From: Hadesarchaea archaeon
GTDB lineage: Archaea > Hadarchaeota > Hadarchaeia > Hadarchaeales > Hadarchaeaceae
DNA length: 37,364 nucleotides
Direction: 5' to 3'
Assembly: GCA_029259175.1 (NCBI GenBank)
Contig: JAPDJH010000010.1
Coordinates: forward strand, 1-37,364
A program made the position numbers and the translations under genes. Under the pieces are notes generated by a model. The model saw nothing but the letters and a program-made list of their open reading frames with translations, did no database searches and was not told the origin of the DNA. Shown piece by piece: positions 15,167-23,654 of the stretch (the stretch's first letter is position 1; each line of letters begins with the position of its first letter).

Positions 15167-16211
15167 CACCAAGACCCTCCACATCGCGCATCACTTCGAC
15201 GTATCTCAACACCCTCTTGATTTTTCTCACGGTTTCAGAGAAGTAACTCTTCCACCTGTATCTGCACCACACGAACTCTCTCCGTTTTTCGAAGGCATCC
15301 AAACTTCGTTTGACGATGGAGAGGTTCTCGGCGAGCTTTCTTCGCAGGAGCAGGGGAGAAGGCAACTTCCTAGACACATACATGCGGTGGTATATTTCTG
15401 TCAGGGTCTCCTCCCCAAGCTCGAGCCGCAGGAGCTGTCCGAGATCGTAAAAATCGCACAGCAAATCGCGCGTTCCGATCTCTTCCACTCCTTTTGACAA
15501 TCTCGAAAGCTTCTCCAGCACGCAGAGCTCCGGTGGGCACACTCGGGCCACAACCTTTCGCCTAGGTGGAAGGACAGGATCAAGCAGAGAGGGAATTCTC
15601 CGCTTGGTCTTGAAGATCTGAGTTCGCAACGAGACGGTCGCTCTCACGGCATCGACCGACGGCAGACACCCGATTCGCTGCTTTAGCTGCAGGAGTTCTC
15701 GTCGAAGCGCACGCGTGTTCCAGCCCAGTCCCCTGAGATAGGTGGGAAGCGGAGCTCCTAGGCTCCAAGTAAGCATATCCCGCTTGAGCGAGAGCAGGTC
15801 CTCAAACACGTCTTTCTCTACATCTCTCTTGACCTCTCCGAGCTTTATCCGCTGGGTGCCCAGTCGGAGCTCGGCGACACGCCCCGCGGCGACCATTCGC
15901 CTCTTCATGGCTTTCAGGTCGTATTCCGGCTTCGCCTGCAGGGGCGCGGAGAAGTCGATGTCCCAACTAAATCTTGGCTGCTCGGAATACAGCCTGGAAA
16001 TGAGAGTCCCACCTTTGAGCATTACCAGGGAGGGGGTGTATGTGCACATCGCTTCCAGCGTGTCGTAAAAAATTATCTCGCGCTCGACCAGCGAGATTGG
16101 CAACTTGAGCGAGGCGCTCACCTCCCTGAGCCTCTCCCGGGCGAGTTCTCCTTCTCGCCAGCATTTAACTCCTAAGAACACGTTGCACCGCCTCCTCCAC
16201 TTGCGCTTCAT
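15147..16211 (-). CDS. AbiEii/AbiGii-like nucleotidyltransferase toxin
   Basis: 354 residues from ATG 16211; GTG 16181 (after ten residues) is an alternative. The DNA polymerase beta-like nucleotidyltransferase signature is complete: LKGGTLISRLY (about 64-74), then RFSWDIDFS (about 80-88), with the GG and D-x-D residues that hold metal and nucleotide. The rest is helical and basic, with a central KLSRLSKGVEEIGTRDLLCDFYDLGQLL block typical of the family. AbiEii toxins are GTP-binding nucleotidyltransferases; some relatives modify tRNA. It overlaps the upstream HTH gene by 47 bp, in the antitoxin-toxin order of AbiE systems. It could defend against viruses or stabilise neighbouring DNA; direct evidence is lacking. 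Confidence 0.85.
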   Translation of the reverse strand: MKRKWRRRCNVFLGVKCWREGELARERLREVSASLKLPISLVEREIIFYDTLEAMCTYTPSLVMLKGGTLISRLYSEQPRFSWDIDFSAPLQAKPEYDLKAMKRRMVAAGRVAELRLGTQRIKLGEVKRDVEKDVFEDLLSLKRDMLTWSLGAPLPTYLRGLGWNTRALRRELLQLKQRIGCLPSVDAVRATVSLRTQIFKTKRRIPSLLDPVLPPRRKVVARVCPPELCVLEKLSRLSKGVEEIGTRDLLCDFYDLGQLLRLELGEETLTEIYHRMYVSRKLPSPLLLRRKLAENLSIVKRSLDAFEKRREFVWCRYRWKSYFSETVRKIKRVLRYVEVMRDVEGLGDARNRV

Positions 16212-16986
16212 ATCCTTTCTCGACGGCTCCCCTCCTCAAATCACTCACATGGAGGGTTCGCCCGGTGGCGCGTGCCGAGAGCTCGAGAGCCCGTCTTACC
16301 AGCCGCTCGACCGCTGGGCCCCTTTCCTTGGTGTAGCGCTTTAAGAGTTCAAGATCGAGCGGAACCTCGAGCAGACAGTAAATCGCATAGGGAAAGTGCT
16401 TTCCCTCCCACTTCCACTTCCAGATGGCGTCCGCGACCGCTTTTTCGACCACCGCGAGGTAGGTTTTTTGTGTTCTCCCCTCAATCCACACTTCGTTCTC
16501 GGTGAAGTCAGCCGGCCGGATTTTGTCCTCTACCAGTAGCACTCTGTAGCGCGGATAGGCATTTGTCAGGAATCCACGGAGCTTCGATATCTTTCTGTCA
16601 CAGATGATCAGGAGGGAGTCTGGTTCTGTCGTGAAGTCCCTAGCGAGTCCCCTCAGAATTATGGCCGCGGTTCCTGAGATATAGTAGGCCCCGAGTCCTG
16701 AAAGCTGGTCGATGAGCCCCAGTTTGCGCGTAGCGAGAGTTTCAGTTTCGATGTCAAAGAGCTCGCGCAGGGTTTTGGTGAACCTCATCTTTCTTACCCT
16801 GTACTTTCCGGTCAGCGGATCCCGCCACACCACCGTCTGCAAGTCCTTTATCTCTTTGAAGACCGTGGAAGGCGACAGGCCCGCAGCTTTGGAGAGCTCG
16901 TTGATCGAAAAGTCTCTGTCCCAGTTTCGGAGCATGACCCGCAGTATGGCGATTTTGGCGGTTGTTCCCAAGATTTTTTCCATCAT
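16165..16986 (-). CDS. AbiEi-like antitoxin (wHTH plus helical domain)
   Basis: About 274 residues starting MMEKILGTTAKIAILRV at ATG 16986. The frame is open to 17043, but the TATA box TATAAGTA (17011-17018, minus strand reading TACTTATA) puts the transcript start at about this ATG, giving a leaderless message. N-terminal winged HTH about residues 8-60: FSINELSKAAGLSPSTVFKEIKDL. The middle part (about 85-160) resembles the nucleotidyltransferase-like fold found in many archaeal AbiE partners (GLGAYYISGTAAIILRGL, DSLLIICDRKISKLR). The long 47-bp overlap with the toxin implies coupled translation. The paired operator-like sites at its promoter match the negative autoregulation known for AbiEi proteins. 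Confidence 0.8.
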   Translation of the reverse strand: MMEKILGTTAKIAILRVMLRNWDRDFSINELSKAAGLSPSTVFKEIKDLQTVVWRDPLTGKYRVRKMRFTKTLRELFDIETETLATRKLGLIDQLSGLGAYYISGTAAIILRGLARDFTTEPDSLLIICDRKISKLRGFLTNAYPRYRVLLVEDKIRPADFTENEVWIEGRTQKTYLAVVEKAVADAIWKWKWEGKHFPYAIYCLLEVPLDLELLKRYTKERGPAVERLVRRALELSARATGRTLHVSDLRRGAVEKGYEAQVEEAVQRVLRS

Positions 16987-16995
16987 CGATTGACC

Positions 16996-17033
16996 ATTCG
17001 TTTTTGCGAATATAAGTATTTGCTTTTTCGAAT
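16996..17033 (-). promoter_or_regulatory. AbiE promoter with twin operators
   Basis: ATTCG-N6-CGAAT (16996-17011) and ATTTG-N6-CGAAT (17018-17033) are two inverted repeats whose centres are 22 bp apart, two helical turns, so they lie on the same DNA face. They bracket the TATA box (17011-17018) and their N6 is T-rich in both. This is the geometry expected for cooperative repression by the antitoxin. Confidence 0.65.
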
Positions 17034-17044
17034 AACTAACCAAA

Positions 17045-18199
17045 TCACCGCGTGTAGTACTTCGCGTTCTGCGTAAACTGGGGGTTCTCTACGTGGCCGT
17101 TAAACGCTTCCACCTTTATGCGCTCGTTGTCGAGCATTTGGACGAGCAGGGTTGCCATTATGTGTTCCTCCCCCGCCTCGGCTCCGCGGAGCCAGTAGAT
17201 GACCGCCCCGTTTTCGACCGAGATGCTGGCCGGATCCGGTGCGTTCCCTTCCACACTATACACGGTTGCGGGGATATCAAGTGTCGATATGGATTCACCC
17301 CAGTCTCCGGCCACCGCTATCCGGATCTGTGTGGGATCCCACATGTCGTAGACGAACGCTAAGTGGTATGCGGGATTCCACTCTTCGGTGCCCTCCAGAA
17401 ACCAGTTCCCCGATAGCCTGCCAGGAATGTCGAAGTCGGCTTTCCCCCAAAGCGGTTCTGCCTCTCTGCGTTTGCCAGTGAAGGGATCGTACAATTTCTC
17501 CAACAGCCATACTTTGAGATTTTCTTCACAATATGGGATGAAGTGAACCGCATGAGCCGAATCACCATAGCGCTCCGGCCGGATGTAGCTCAGGGTGACA
17601 TTCTCGTCGACCACGCCCCAGTCAATGCCAGCTACAATTCCGAGCCGTCCACCCGTTTTTCCTATGCGATCCCCCGCTTTCACCGGGATCTTCACCCGAT
17701 TGAACTCGTCCGGCTTTAGCTCTCCAGCCCGCTCAACGATCCAGTTATCCAGCTCCATGACGTGATCGATCACGCTACGAAACGTGTTGGTGTGGGCGAT
17801 CGTGATCTTGTAATCGTTGTAGTGCCCCCAGCGTCCGGTCCATTCCGGCCACTCCCGGACGCGCCAGTATATCTCAGTTATGATTCCGTCAGCGGGAGAC
17901 CTTACCTCGTATGGGGGCGGATCGGTTTCCGCATCAACGAAATAGAATCCGCCGTGATCGCTGGGGAAGACGTGTCCCCCACTCGGGTTCAGATTGCCGA
18001 GCGGTTCCACCGCCAGAATCGCGTTCTCTTCCAGCGGACAAACGGTGAAGACCACCGGGCCTTCACCAAGTTCGGGGAGATACTCCTCTTTTCCCCCTTC
18101 CTCCCAGAAATCCTCCAGAACTCCGGATGGTCTCCCTAAAACTATAAGAACCGCGAAAAGCGCTATGACGACCGCTGCCACAGCCACTACTGTGCGCAA
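17045..18199 (-). CDS. Membrane-anchored M23/LytM-like protein
   Basis: 384 residues. An N-terminal hydrophobic anchor or signal (about 3-21, TVVAVAAVVIALFAVLIVL) is followed by an extracellular part. Residues about 70-190 look like a LytM/peptidase M23 fold: GGHVFPSDHGGF with the HxxxD metal pair, VRSPADGIITEI, KITIAHTNTFRSVIDHV, and VKAGDRIGKTGG. The usual HxH of active M23 enzymes is replaced by IDH, so metal binding may be incomplete and the protein may only bind glycans or peptides. The C-terminal half is unassigned, beta-rich, and acidic. It is last in a three-gene operon, overlapping the kinase-like gene by 13 bp. An archaeon lacks murein, so a surface-glycan or protein target is likely. 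Confidence 0.72.
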   Translation of the reverse strand: MRTVVAVAAVVIALFAVLIVLGRPSGVLEDFWEEGGKEEYLPELGEGPVVFTVCPLEENAILAVEPLGNLNPSGGHVFPSDHGGFYFVDAETDPPPYEVRSPADGIITEIYWRVREWPEWTGRWGHYNDYKITIAHTNTFRSVIDHVMELDNWIVERAGELKPDEFNRVKIPVKAGDRIGKTGGRLGIVAGIDWGVVDENVTLSYIRPERYGDSAHAVHFIPYCEENLKVWLLEKLYDPFTGKRREAEPLWGKADFDIPGRLSGNWFLEGTEEWNPAYHLAFVYDMWDPTQIRIAVAGDWGESISTLDIPATVYSVEGNAPDPASISVENGAVIYWLRGAEAGEEHIMATLLVQMLDNERIKVEAFNGHVENPQFTQNAKYYTR

Positions 18200-18837
18200 G
18201 GACTCTCCCTGCCGCGCGCACCCAGCTTGAATTTGTTTTCAAGCTCTGAGATTATTCGCTTCACTTCTTGTTCGAGCTTGGCAGTGTCATCAGTGTCATT
18301 TTTTACAACTAGAACCGGAACTGGCACGTGTTTTGGCAACTCTTCGTGGTCATCTCGTGCGTAGGTCTTTTCCATTTCTTCTCGGGAGACCAGATGGGAG
18401 TCCAGACCCATCTCCCGCTCCCGCTCGACCCTTCGCACATTGCGTTCCCAGCACACATCGAACGGGGCATCGATATAGATAATTACAGAATTTTGAAGCA
18501 CTTCAGGGCTGAACCGCTTGAACGCGCGCCGGTAGTCATTGCGCGAGAACTCAATAAACAACAGCCGGTTCTCGTTTTGGAGTTCGAGTGCCTGTTTGTT
18601 CAAGCCGTCTATCAGCTCGTCCCACACCGTATCGTCGGTGATCTTCACCCCTCCGCCCGGGGCTGGCCGGTGGCGCTTGTATTCTTTGTCCGTGTCAAAG
18701 ATGTGTTTCAGAAGAGGGAAATCGTCTATCCTTTGAATATCTCCCTTGAACCCCCGGGCGCGCATTTCTCGCTCTATGAGTCTGTACACAGCTGATTTGC
18801 CGCATCCCGGCCGCCCAATCAGGAAGATGTTGGGCAT
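18187..18837 (-). CDS. P-loop kinase-like protein
   Basis: 216 residues. Walker A GRPGCGKSA (8-16) at the very N-terminus, then the acidic FIEFSRND segment and a LID-like region rich in Arg (CWERNVRRVERERE), followed by a helical tail. It has the outline of nucleoside-monophosphate kinases, zeta-toxin-like kinases or APS kinases, but I see no decisive substrate motif. It is 11 bp downstream of the isomerase-like gene and overlaps the M23-like gene by 13 bp, so it probably acts in the same pathway. A sugar or nucleotide-sugar kinase is a guess. Confidence 0.75.
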   Translation of the reverse strand: MPNIFLIGRPGCGKSAVYRLIEREMRARGFKGDIQRIDDFPLLKHIFDTDKEYKRHRPAPGGGVKITDDTVWDELIDGLNKQALELQNENRLLFIEFSRNDYRRAFKRFSPEVLQNSVIIYIDAPFDVCWERNVRRVEREREMGLDSHLVSREEMEKTYARDDHEELPKHVPVPVLVVKNDTDDTAKLEQEVKRIISELENKFKLGARGRESPCAQ

Positions 18838-18848
18838 GAGCTCACGCC

Positions 18849-19820
18849 CTACATCCCGAAGATTTCTCTGATGAAGGCGTTCTCGGCTTCGATGATTTTA
18901 TCCCGATTCAACACCTGATCGGTCGTTTTGATCGCCGTCTCGAGCACGATCAGCTCTGCGCCTTTCCGCTTTACTATTTCGGCATACCGAATCAGGTTTT
19001 CACGCTTGAGCGGACCCAGCTGTTCGTGGAGCGGTGGGTGGAACAATCGCTTTCCCGGCACGTAATCGTTCAGATGCAGTTCCTTGAAGAGTCCGTCCGG
19101 GATCTCCTCCATGATCTGTTCTGGCGGGTCGGGTAGGGGTTTTCCCACATCGGCCCGCGTAAACCAGTGCCCGATATCGAAATTGAAGTAAACGTCCACC
19201 CCCTGATTTCTCACCTCCTCGACCACACTGCACAGTTCCTCCGGTTCGAAAAAGCACCCATCAAACGCCGTGTTGTTTTCGAGTAACAGAGTCACGTTTC
19301 TTTCCTTGGCGTACTCTCCCAACTCCAGCAAAGTCCGAACCAGACTTGATCTTATGAGATCGAAGTACTTCCCTACCGCGTGATAGAAGGGCACGACCCC
19401 TGGGTGCATGTTGCAGTAGATGCATCCGATCTCAGAGGCAAAGTCTATGTACTGTTTCATGAGCTCCGCAGCCGCACGCCTATCGGTCTCGTGTGGGGCG
19501 CATGTGCTCCCCCCAACGTAGGTGTATGGGAGGTGCAACGAAAGCGTTATGCCGGCTTTCTGCGCAGCCTCGCGAGCTCTGCGCTTTTCCTCCGCATCCA
19601 TGGAAAGATACGGATTGGGCACCGCGCCGTCCAGCTCCACGTGGTCGAGCCCGTATCTCTTCGCCGCCGCTATCTGTCCTGGGATGTCCCCCTTCGCTTT
19701 GACCTGGACCAAGGCATCCATATCGGGCACTCCGATTTCCCCAGCCTTTAACCGCTCCAGGTCTTCCTTGCTCAGATAATCACGGTAAAGCAAATTGGTG
19801 AAGTCCCTGCCGAGCTTCAT
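18849..19820 (-). CDS. Sugar-phosphate isomerase/epimerase-like TIM barrel
   Basis: About 323 residues starting MKLGRDFTNLLYRD at ATG 19820. An in-frame GTG upstream (19880) lies beyond the TATA box (TTTAAAA, about 19850-19857) and is unlikely to be used. It belongs to the xylose-isomerase-like (AP endonuclease family 2) superfamily: HVELDGAVPNP, SLHLPYTY, CNMHPGVVP, LLLENNTAF, FNFDIGHWF, KELHLNDYVPG and a late VLETA give the metal-binding His/Glu/Asp set. It is first gene of the isomerase-kinase-M23 operon, divergent from argG. The substrate is unknown; related enzymes act on sugars, inosose or hydroxypyruvate. Confidence 0.82.
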   Translation of the reverse strand: MKLGRDFTNLLYRDYLSKEDLERLKAGEIGVPDMDALVQVKAKGDIPGQIAAAKRYGLDHVELDGAVPNPYLSMDAEEKRRAREAAQKAGITLSLHLPYTYVGGSTCAPHETDRRAAAELMKQYIDFASEIGCIYCNMHPGVVPFYHAVGKYFDLIRSSLVRTLLELGEYAKERNVTLLLENNTAFDGCFFEPEELCSVVEEVRNQGVDVYFNFDIGHWFTRADVGKPLPDPPEQIMEEIPDGLFKELHLNDYVPGKRLFHPPLHEQLGPLKRENLIRYAEIVKRKGAELIVLETAIKTTDQVLNRDKIIEAENAFIREIFGM

Positions 19821-19849
19821 TTGAATACCGAAATCTCTGGTCACAACGC

Positions 19850-19888
19850 TTTTTAAACTCCACGCAACTTTGTCAATCACCTATTTAT
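19850..19888. promoter_or_regulatory. Divergent TATA boxes, isomerase operon and argG
   Basis: Minus-strand TTTAAAA at about 19850-19857 lies some 33 bp from ATG 19820. Plus-strand TATTTAT at 19882-19888 lies about 30 bp before argG ATG 19918. No clear palindrome (ARG box) is seen between them. Confidence 0.55.
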
Positions 19889-19917
19889 GGTCGGTTCGGC
19901 ATCAATTAGTGGAGAAA

Positions 19918-21105
19918 ATGAAAGTTGCACTGGCGTACAGCGGCGGACTTGATACAAGCGTGGCGGTTCGTCTCCTCCAAGAGCGTTGGAATGCAGAGGT
20001 GATCACGGTCTCCGTGGATGTGGGACAGAACCCGCGTGAGTTGAAGCAAATCGCCGAGAAAGCTGAGAAACTCGGGGCACTCAAGCACGTTCACGTGGAC
20101 GCCAAACGGGAATTTGTCGAACACTATGTGTTTAGAAGCATCAAGGCCAACGGGTCCTACGAGGGCTATCCGCTCTCCACTGCCTTGGCCCGCTATCCCA
20201 TCGCCGCAAAGCTCGTTGAAGTGGCCCGCCGAGAGGGTGCCGATGCCGTTGCCCACGGGTGCACGGGAAAAGGAAACGACCAGTTCCGCTTCGACATAAC
20301 CATTTCCACTCTCGCTCCCGAGCTCCGGATCATCGCCCCCATCCGCGAGCTGAATCTGGACCGCAAAACCGAAATCACGTACGCACGCAAACATGGAATC
20401 CCCGTTCCTGTGAAGCGCAGCAAGCCCTACAGCATCGATGAGAATCTCTGGGGACGCTCCATCGAGGGTGGCCGCTTGGAGAACCCCGCGGCCATTCCGC
20501 CCGAGGAGATCTACGCTTGGACCCTCTCCCCAGAGCGCACCCCTCGCAAGCCGCGAATCATCAAGATCGGCTTCAGGCGGGGGGTTCCTGTATCGCTTGA
20601 CGGCCGCCGAATGAGCGGGGTTAAACTAATCCAAACTCTCAACCGGATTGCTGGAAAGTACGGCGTCGGAAGAATCGAGCTGATCGAGGACCGAATCCTC
20701 GGCCTGAAGGCCCGCGAGAACTACGAGGCCCCCGCCGCTACGGTCCTGCTTGACGCCCACCGCGGTCTCGAACAGCTGGTCTTGACCAAACAAGAGCTGT
20801 ACTTCAAACAGCTCATCGACACCACGTGGGCTGATCTCGTTTACAGCGGTCTCTGGTTCGACCCCCTTCGCTCTGATCTTGACGCTTTCATTGACGCTAC
20901 CCAAGAACGCGTGACGGGAGAGGTGCTTGTGGAACTCAACCGTGGGAGGTGTCGAGTTGTGGGCCGCTCTTCCCCTCACTCCCTTTACGATGAGGAGCTT
21001 GTTTCCTTCGACAAGTACGGATTCGATCAGCGTGATTCGGAGCGCGTCATCCGGTTCCAGACCATGAGAGCTCGAATCCTGAGCAAGCGGTGGTCGAGAA
21101 CATGA
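19918..21105 (+). CDS. argG: Argininosuccinate synthase
   Basis: 395 residues from ATG 19918 (MKVALAYSGGLDTSVAV), with GGAG just upstream; a GTG nine bases earlier is also possible. The ATP-pyrophosphatase P-loop SGGLDTS (9-15) is intact, and the family blocks AHGCTGKGNDQFRF, RKHGIPVPV, SIDENLWGRSIEGG and LVYSGLWFDPL are all present. It joins citrulline and aspartate using ATP to give argininosuccinate, the penultimate step of arginine synthesis, in the cytoplasm. Normal length. It leads the arginine operon; argH starts inside its stop codon (ATGA). Unambiguous. Confidence 0.98.
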   Translation: MKVALAYSGGLDTSVAVRLLQERWNAEVITVSVDVGQNPRELKQIAEKAEKLGALKHVHVDAKREFVEHYVFRSIKANGSYEGYPLSTALARYPIAAKLVEVARREGADAVAHGCTGKGNDQFRFDITISTLAPELRIIAPIRELNLDRKTEITYARKHGIPVPVKRSKPYSIDENLWGRSIEGGRLENPAAIPPEEIYAWTLSPERTPRKPRIIKIGFRRGVPVSLDGRRMSGVKLIQTLNRIAGKYGVGRIELIEDRILGLKARENYEAPAATVLLDAHRGLEQLVLTKQELYFKQLIDTTWADLVYSGLWFDPLRSDLDAFIDATQERVTGEVLVELNRGRCRVVGRSSPHSLYDEELVSFDKYGFDQRDSERVIRFQTMRARILSKRWSRT

Positions 21106-22583
21106 TTTTGCGGGAGAGGCGTTTTGAAAAACAAATGGATCCGAGGGCTGCCCGCTTCATCTCTTCTCTGGAGGCAGACCTGCGAATCTATAAAGAGACG
21201 GTTCTAGTCAACATGGCTCACGTGCTGATGCTCTACCGCTGCCGGCTGCTGAAGAGACGCGAAGCAGCCACTTTGTTGTCGGCTCTTCGCAAACTGTATC
21301 GCAAGGATCCGCGACGACTTGCCCTGCGCCCAGAGCTGGAAGACATCCACGTGTTGATAGAGGAAGAAATCATCAAAGCCGCCGGTCCGGATTTGGGAGG
21401 CAAACTGCATACTGCCAAGAGCCGAAACGACCAGGTGGTGGCCGCCATCCGGATGCGCGCCAAGCGAGACGTGCTCCAAGCCGAGCGCGCTGTGCTTCAG
21501 CTCGTGTTTTCGCTCGTCAACAAAGCGGCTGAACACCTCACAACCCTGATGCCCGGGTACACCCATCTCCAAGTGGCCGAACCAACCACCTTTGCCCATT
21601 ACCTGGGAGCATACGCTCAAGCCTTTCTCCGCGATGCCATCCGTCTGGAGAACACCTATCATATGCTGGACTCTAGTCCCATGGGCGCGTGCGCTCTTTC
21701 CGGTACGAGCTTCCCCATCAATCGCAAAATGGTTGCAGATTTGTTGGGATTCGTCCGGGTGGACACGAACACCATGGACGCAGTAGGATCACGCGACTGG
21801 CTGATCGAGCCCATGAGCGCCCTTGCCATTACAATGGTGGATCTCAGCAGGCTGGCAGAGGATTTCATACTGATGAGTTCCGGAGAGTTCGGCTTTCTGG
21901 ATCTGCCCGAGGAACTTAGCTCGACCAGCAGCATAATGCCTCAGAAGAAAAACCAAGTAGTCGCCGAGCTCGTGCGCTCCAAAGCCGCGCTAGTAATTGG
22001 AAACCTCACAGCCGCTCTTTCTTTAGTTAGAGGTGTTCCACAGTCCTACAACTTAGACTTTCAGGATCTCACACCTCTGCTGTGGTCCTCCGTGGACGCA
22101 ACCGAACAGTCGCTTGTTCTCATGGCGGAACTGGTGCGAAAGGTCAAACCAAATGAAAAGCGCATGCGAGCTGCGATCGATCGCGGATTCGCAATCGCCA
22201 CCGAGCTTGCCAATGTGCTGGCGAGAAAACACGGAGTCCCCTTCCGCAAGGCCTATCAGGTCGTCGCTTATCTCACCCGGAAGGCGTTGGAGAGTGGAAA
22301 GACCATTCACCAGATTTCCCTGCTGGATCTCAAGCGTGCTGCCGAGGAAGTGCTCCAGAAACCGATCCCGATTAGCCAGCAGGAGTTTAACGTGGCTGTA
22401 GATCCTCTTAAAACCGTGCAAAACCGAAGAGTGCCCGGTGGGCCGTCTCCTCCGTCGATGCGTTCTCAATTGGCCGAACTCCGAGCCCGCGCGAAAAAAC
22501 ACGAACGCTTCATCGCAACAGCTGAAAAAGCACAGGAGCGGACAGAACAGCGATTACTGAATCAAGTAAGGAGGCTGACCTGA
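21102..22583 (+). CDS. argH: Argininosuccinate lyase
   Basis: 493 residues from ATG 21102, overlapping argG by four bases. The fumarase/aspartase-superfamily signature is SSIMPQKKNQ (usual SSIMPQKKNP, last residue changed), and LHTAKSRNDQV and GYTHLQVAEPTTFAHYL are conserved. It splits argininosuccinate into arginine and fumarate; a homotetramer in known relatives. The last 35 or so residues (LAELRARAKKHERFIATAE onward) form a charged, heptad-like helix. The overlap with both neighbours implies translational coupling. Confidence 0.97.
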   Translation: MILRERRFEKQMDPRAARFISSLEADLRIYKETVLVNMAHVLMLYRCRLLKRREAATLLSALRKLYRKDPRRLALRPELEDIHVLIEEEIIKAAGPDLGGKLHTAKSRNDQVVAAIRMRAKRDVLQAERAVLQLVFSLVNKAAEHLTTLMPGYTHLQVAEPTTFAHYLGAYAQAFLRDAIRLENTYHMLDSSPMGACALSGTSFPINRKMVADLLGFVRVDTNTMDAVGSRDWLIEPMSALAITMVDLSRLAEDFILMSSGEFGFLDLPEELSSTSSIMPQKKNQVVAELVRSKAALVIGNLTAALSLVRGVPQSYNLDFQDLTPLLWSSVDATEQSLVLMAELVRKVKPNEKRMRAAIDRGFAIATELANVLARKHGVPFRKAYQVVAYLTRKALESGKTIHQISLLDLKRAAEEVLQKPIPISQQEFNVAVDPLKTVQNRRVPGGPSPPSMRSQLAELRARAKKHERFIATAEKAQERTEQRLLNQVRRLT

Positions 22584-23608
22584 TGATTCGTGCGGCAATC
22601 GTTGGAGCATCCGGCTACACGGCGGCGGAACTCATCCGAATTCTGCTCGGTCACCCCGAAGTGGAACTGGCGGGTCTTTACGCTTTTACCAAAGCCGGGC
22701 AGGAACTCACGAGAGTCCACCCGCAGTTCAAAGATCTCCTAGACCGAACACTAGAAAAACCCGATTATGAAATCATCGGAAAAAGCGCTGATATCGTTTT
22801 TTTTGCGACTCCGCATAAAGTCGCCATGAATCACGTTCCAACTGTTCTCCGTGGCAAAGCCCGTGTCATAGATCTGAGCGCCGACTATCGCTTCGATGAT
22901 CCTCGAGTGTACGAGCAGTACTATACCAAGCACGCTAGCCCGGATGTGAAGGCCGTCTATGGCTTGCCTGAACTCTACCGGGAGCAAATAAAACAAGCGC
23001 GAGTGGTGGCCAATCCCGGGTGTTATCCAACGGCTGTGATTCTCTCGCTCGCTCCGCTGATCAAGCACGATTTGATCGAACTCGACCACGTGGTTGTGGA
23101 TGCCAAAAGCGGGACGTCTGGCGCCGGAGCGTCCCCCTCTGAGCGCACCCACCACCCGCTCGCGGGAACCAATATCGCCCCTTATGCCGCTATTTCTCAC
23201 CGCCACCGGCCCGAGATGGAGCAGGAGCTAAGCAAACTTGCCGGCCGCCGAGTCGTGGTTCACTTTACCCCTCACCTCATCCCTGCGGTGAGAGGTATTC
23301 TTTCCACCGCTCACGTTTTCCTGAAAAAGGCGAAAACACAAGCCGAGCTATTGGACCTTTATCGGGAGTTCTATTCCCGGGAGCCCTTTGTGCGAATAAG
23401 AGATGAACTTCCGCAAACCAATCAAGTCCTTGGATCCAATTACTGCGATATTGGGCTGGAAGTCGATTTCGAGAGCGGGCGCGCGGTGGTTGTTGCGGCC
23501 ATAGACAATCTCACCAAGGGGGCTTCAGGTCAGGCGGTTCAGAACATGAACTTGATGTTTGACCTAGACGAGACCACCGGTCTGCACCTGCCGCCTCTGC
23601 GCCCCTGA
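22583..23608 (+). CDS. argC: N-acetyl-gamma-glutamyl-phosphate reductase
   Basis: 341 residues from ATG 22583, sharing one base with the argH stop (TGATG). The NADP-binding start GASGYTAAELIRILLGHPEVE, the catalytic cysteine in VANPGCYPTAV, the histidine region FTPHLIPAVRGILST and the end DNLTKGASGQAVQNMN are all in place. It reduces acetylglutamyl phosphate to the semialdehyde. In archaea close relatives work on LysW-linked substrates; here argJ, which needs acetylated intermediates, follows, so the classical acetyl route is more likely. No lysW gene is in the window. Confidence 0.95.
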   Translation: MIRAAIVGASGYTAAELIRILLGHPEVELAGLYAFTKAGQELTRVHPQFKDLLDRTLEKPDYEIIGKSADIVFFATPHKVAMNHVPTVLRGKARVIDLSADYRFDDPRVYEQYYTKHASPDVKAVYGLPELYREQIKQARVVANPGCYPTAVILSLAPLIKHDLIELDHVVVDAKSGTSGAGASPSERTHHPLAGTNIAPYAAISHRHRPEMEQELSKLAGRRVVVHFTPHLIPAVRGILSTAHVFLKKAKTQAELLDLYREFYSREPFVRIRDELPQTNQVLGSNYCDIGLEVDFESGRAVVVAAIDNLTKGASGQAVQNMNLMFDLDETTGLHLPPLRP

Positions 23609-23654
23609 GAGCTGCCGACAGATTTAAGCCTCTTCGGTCTTCTCAATTGTTGGT

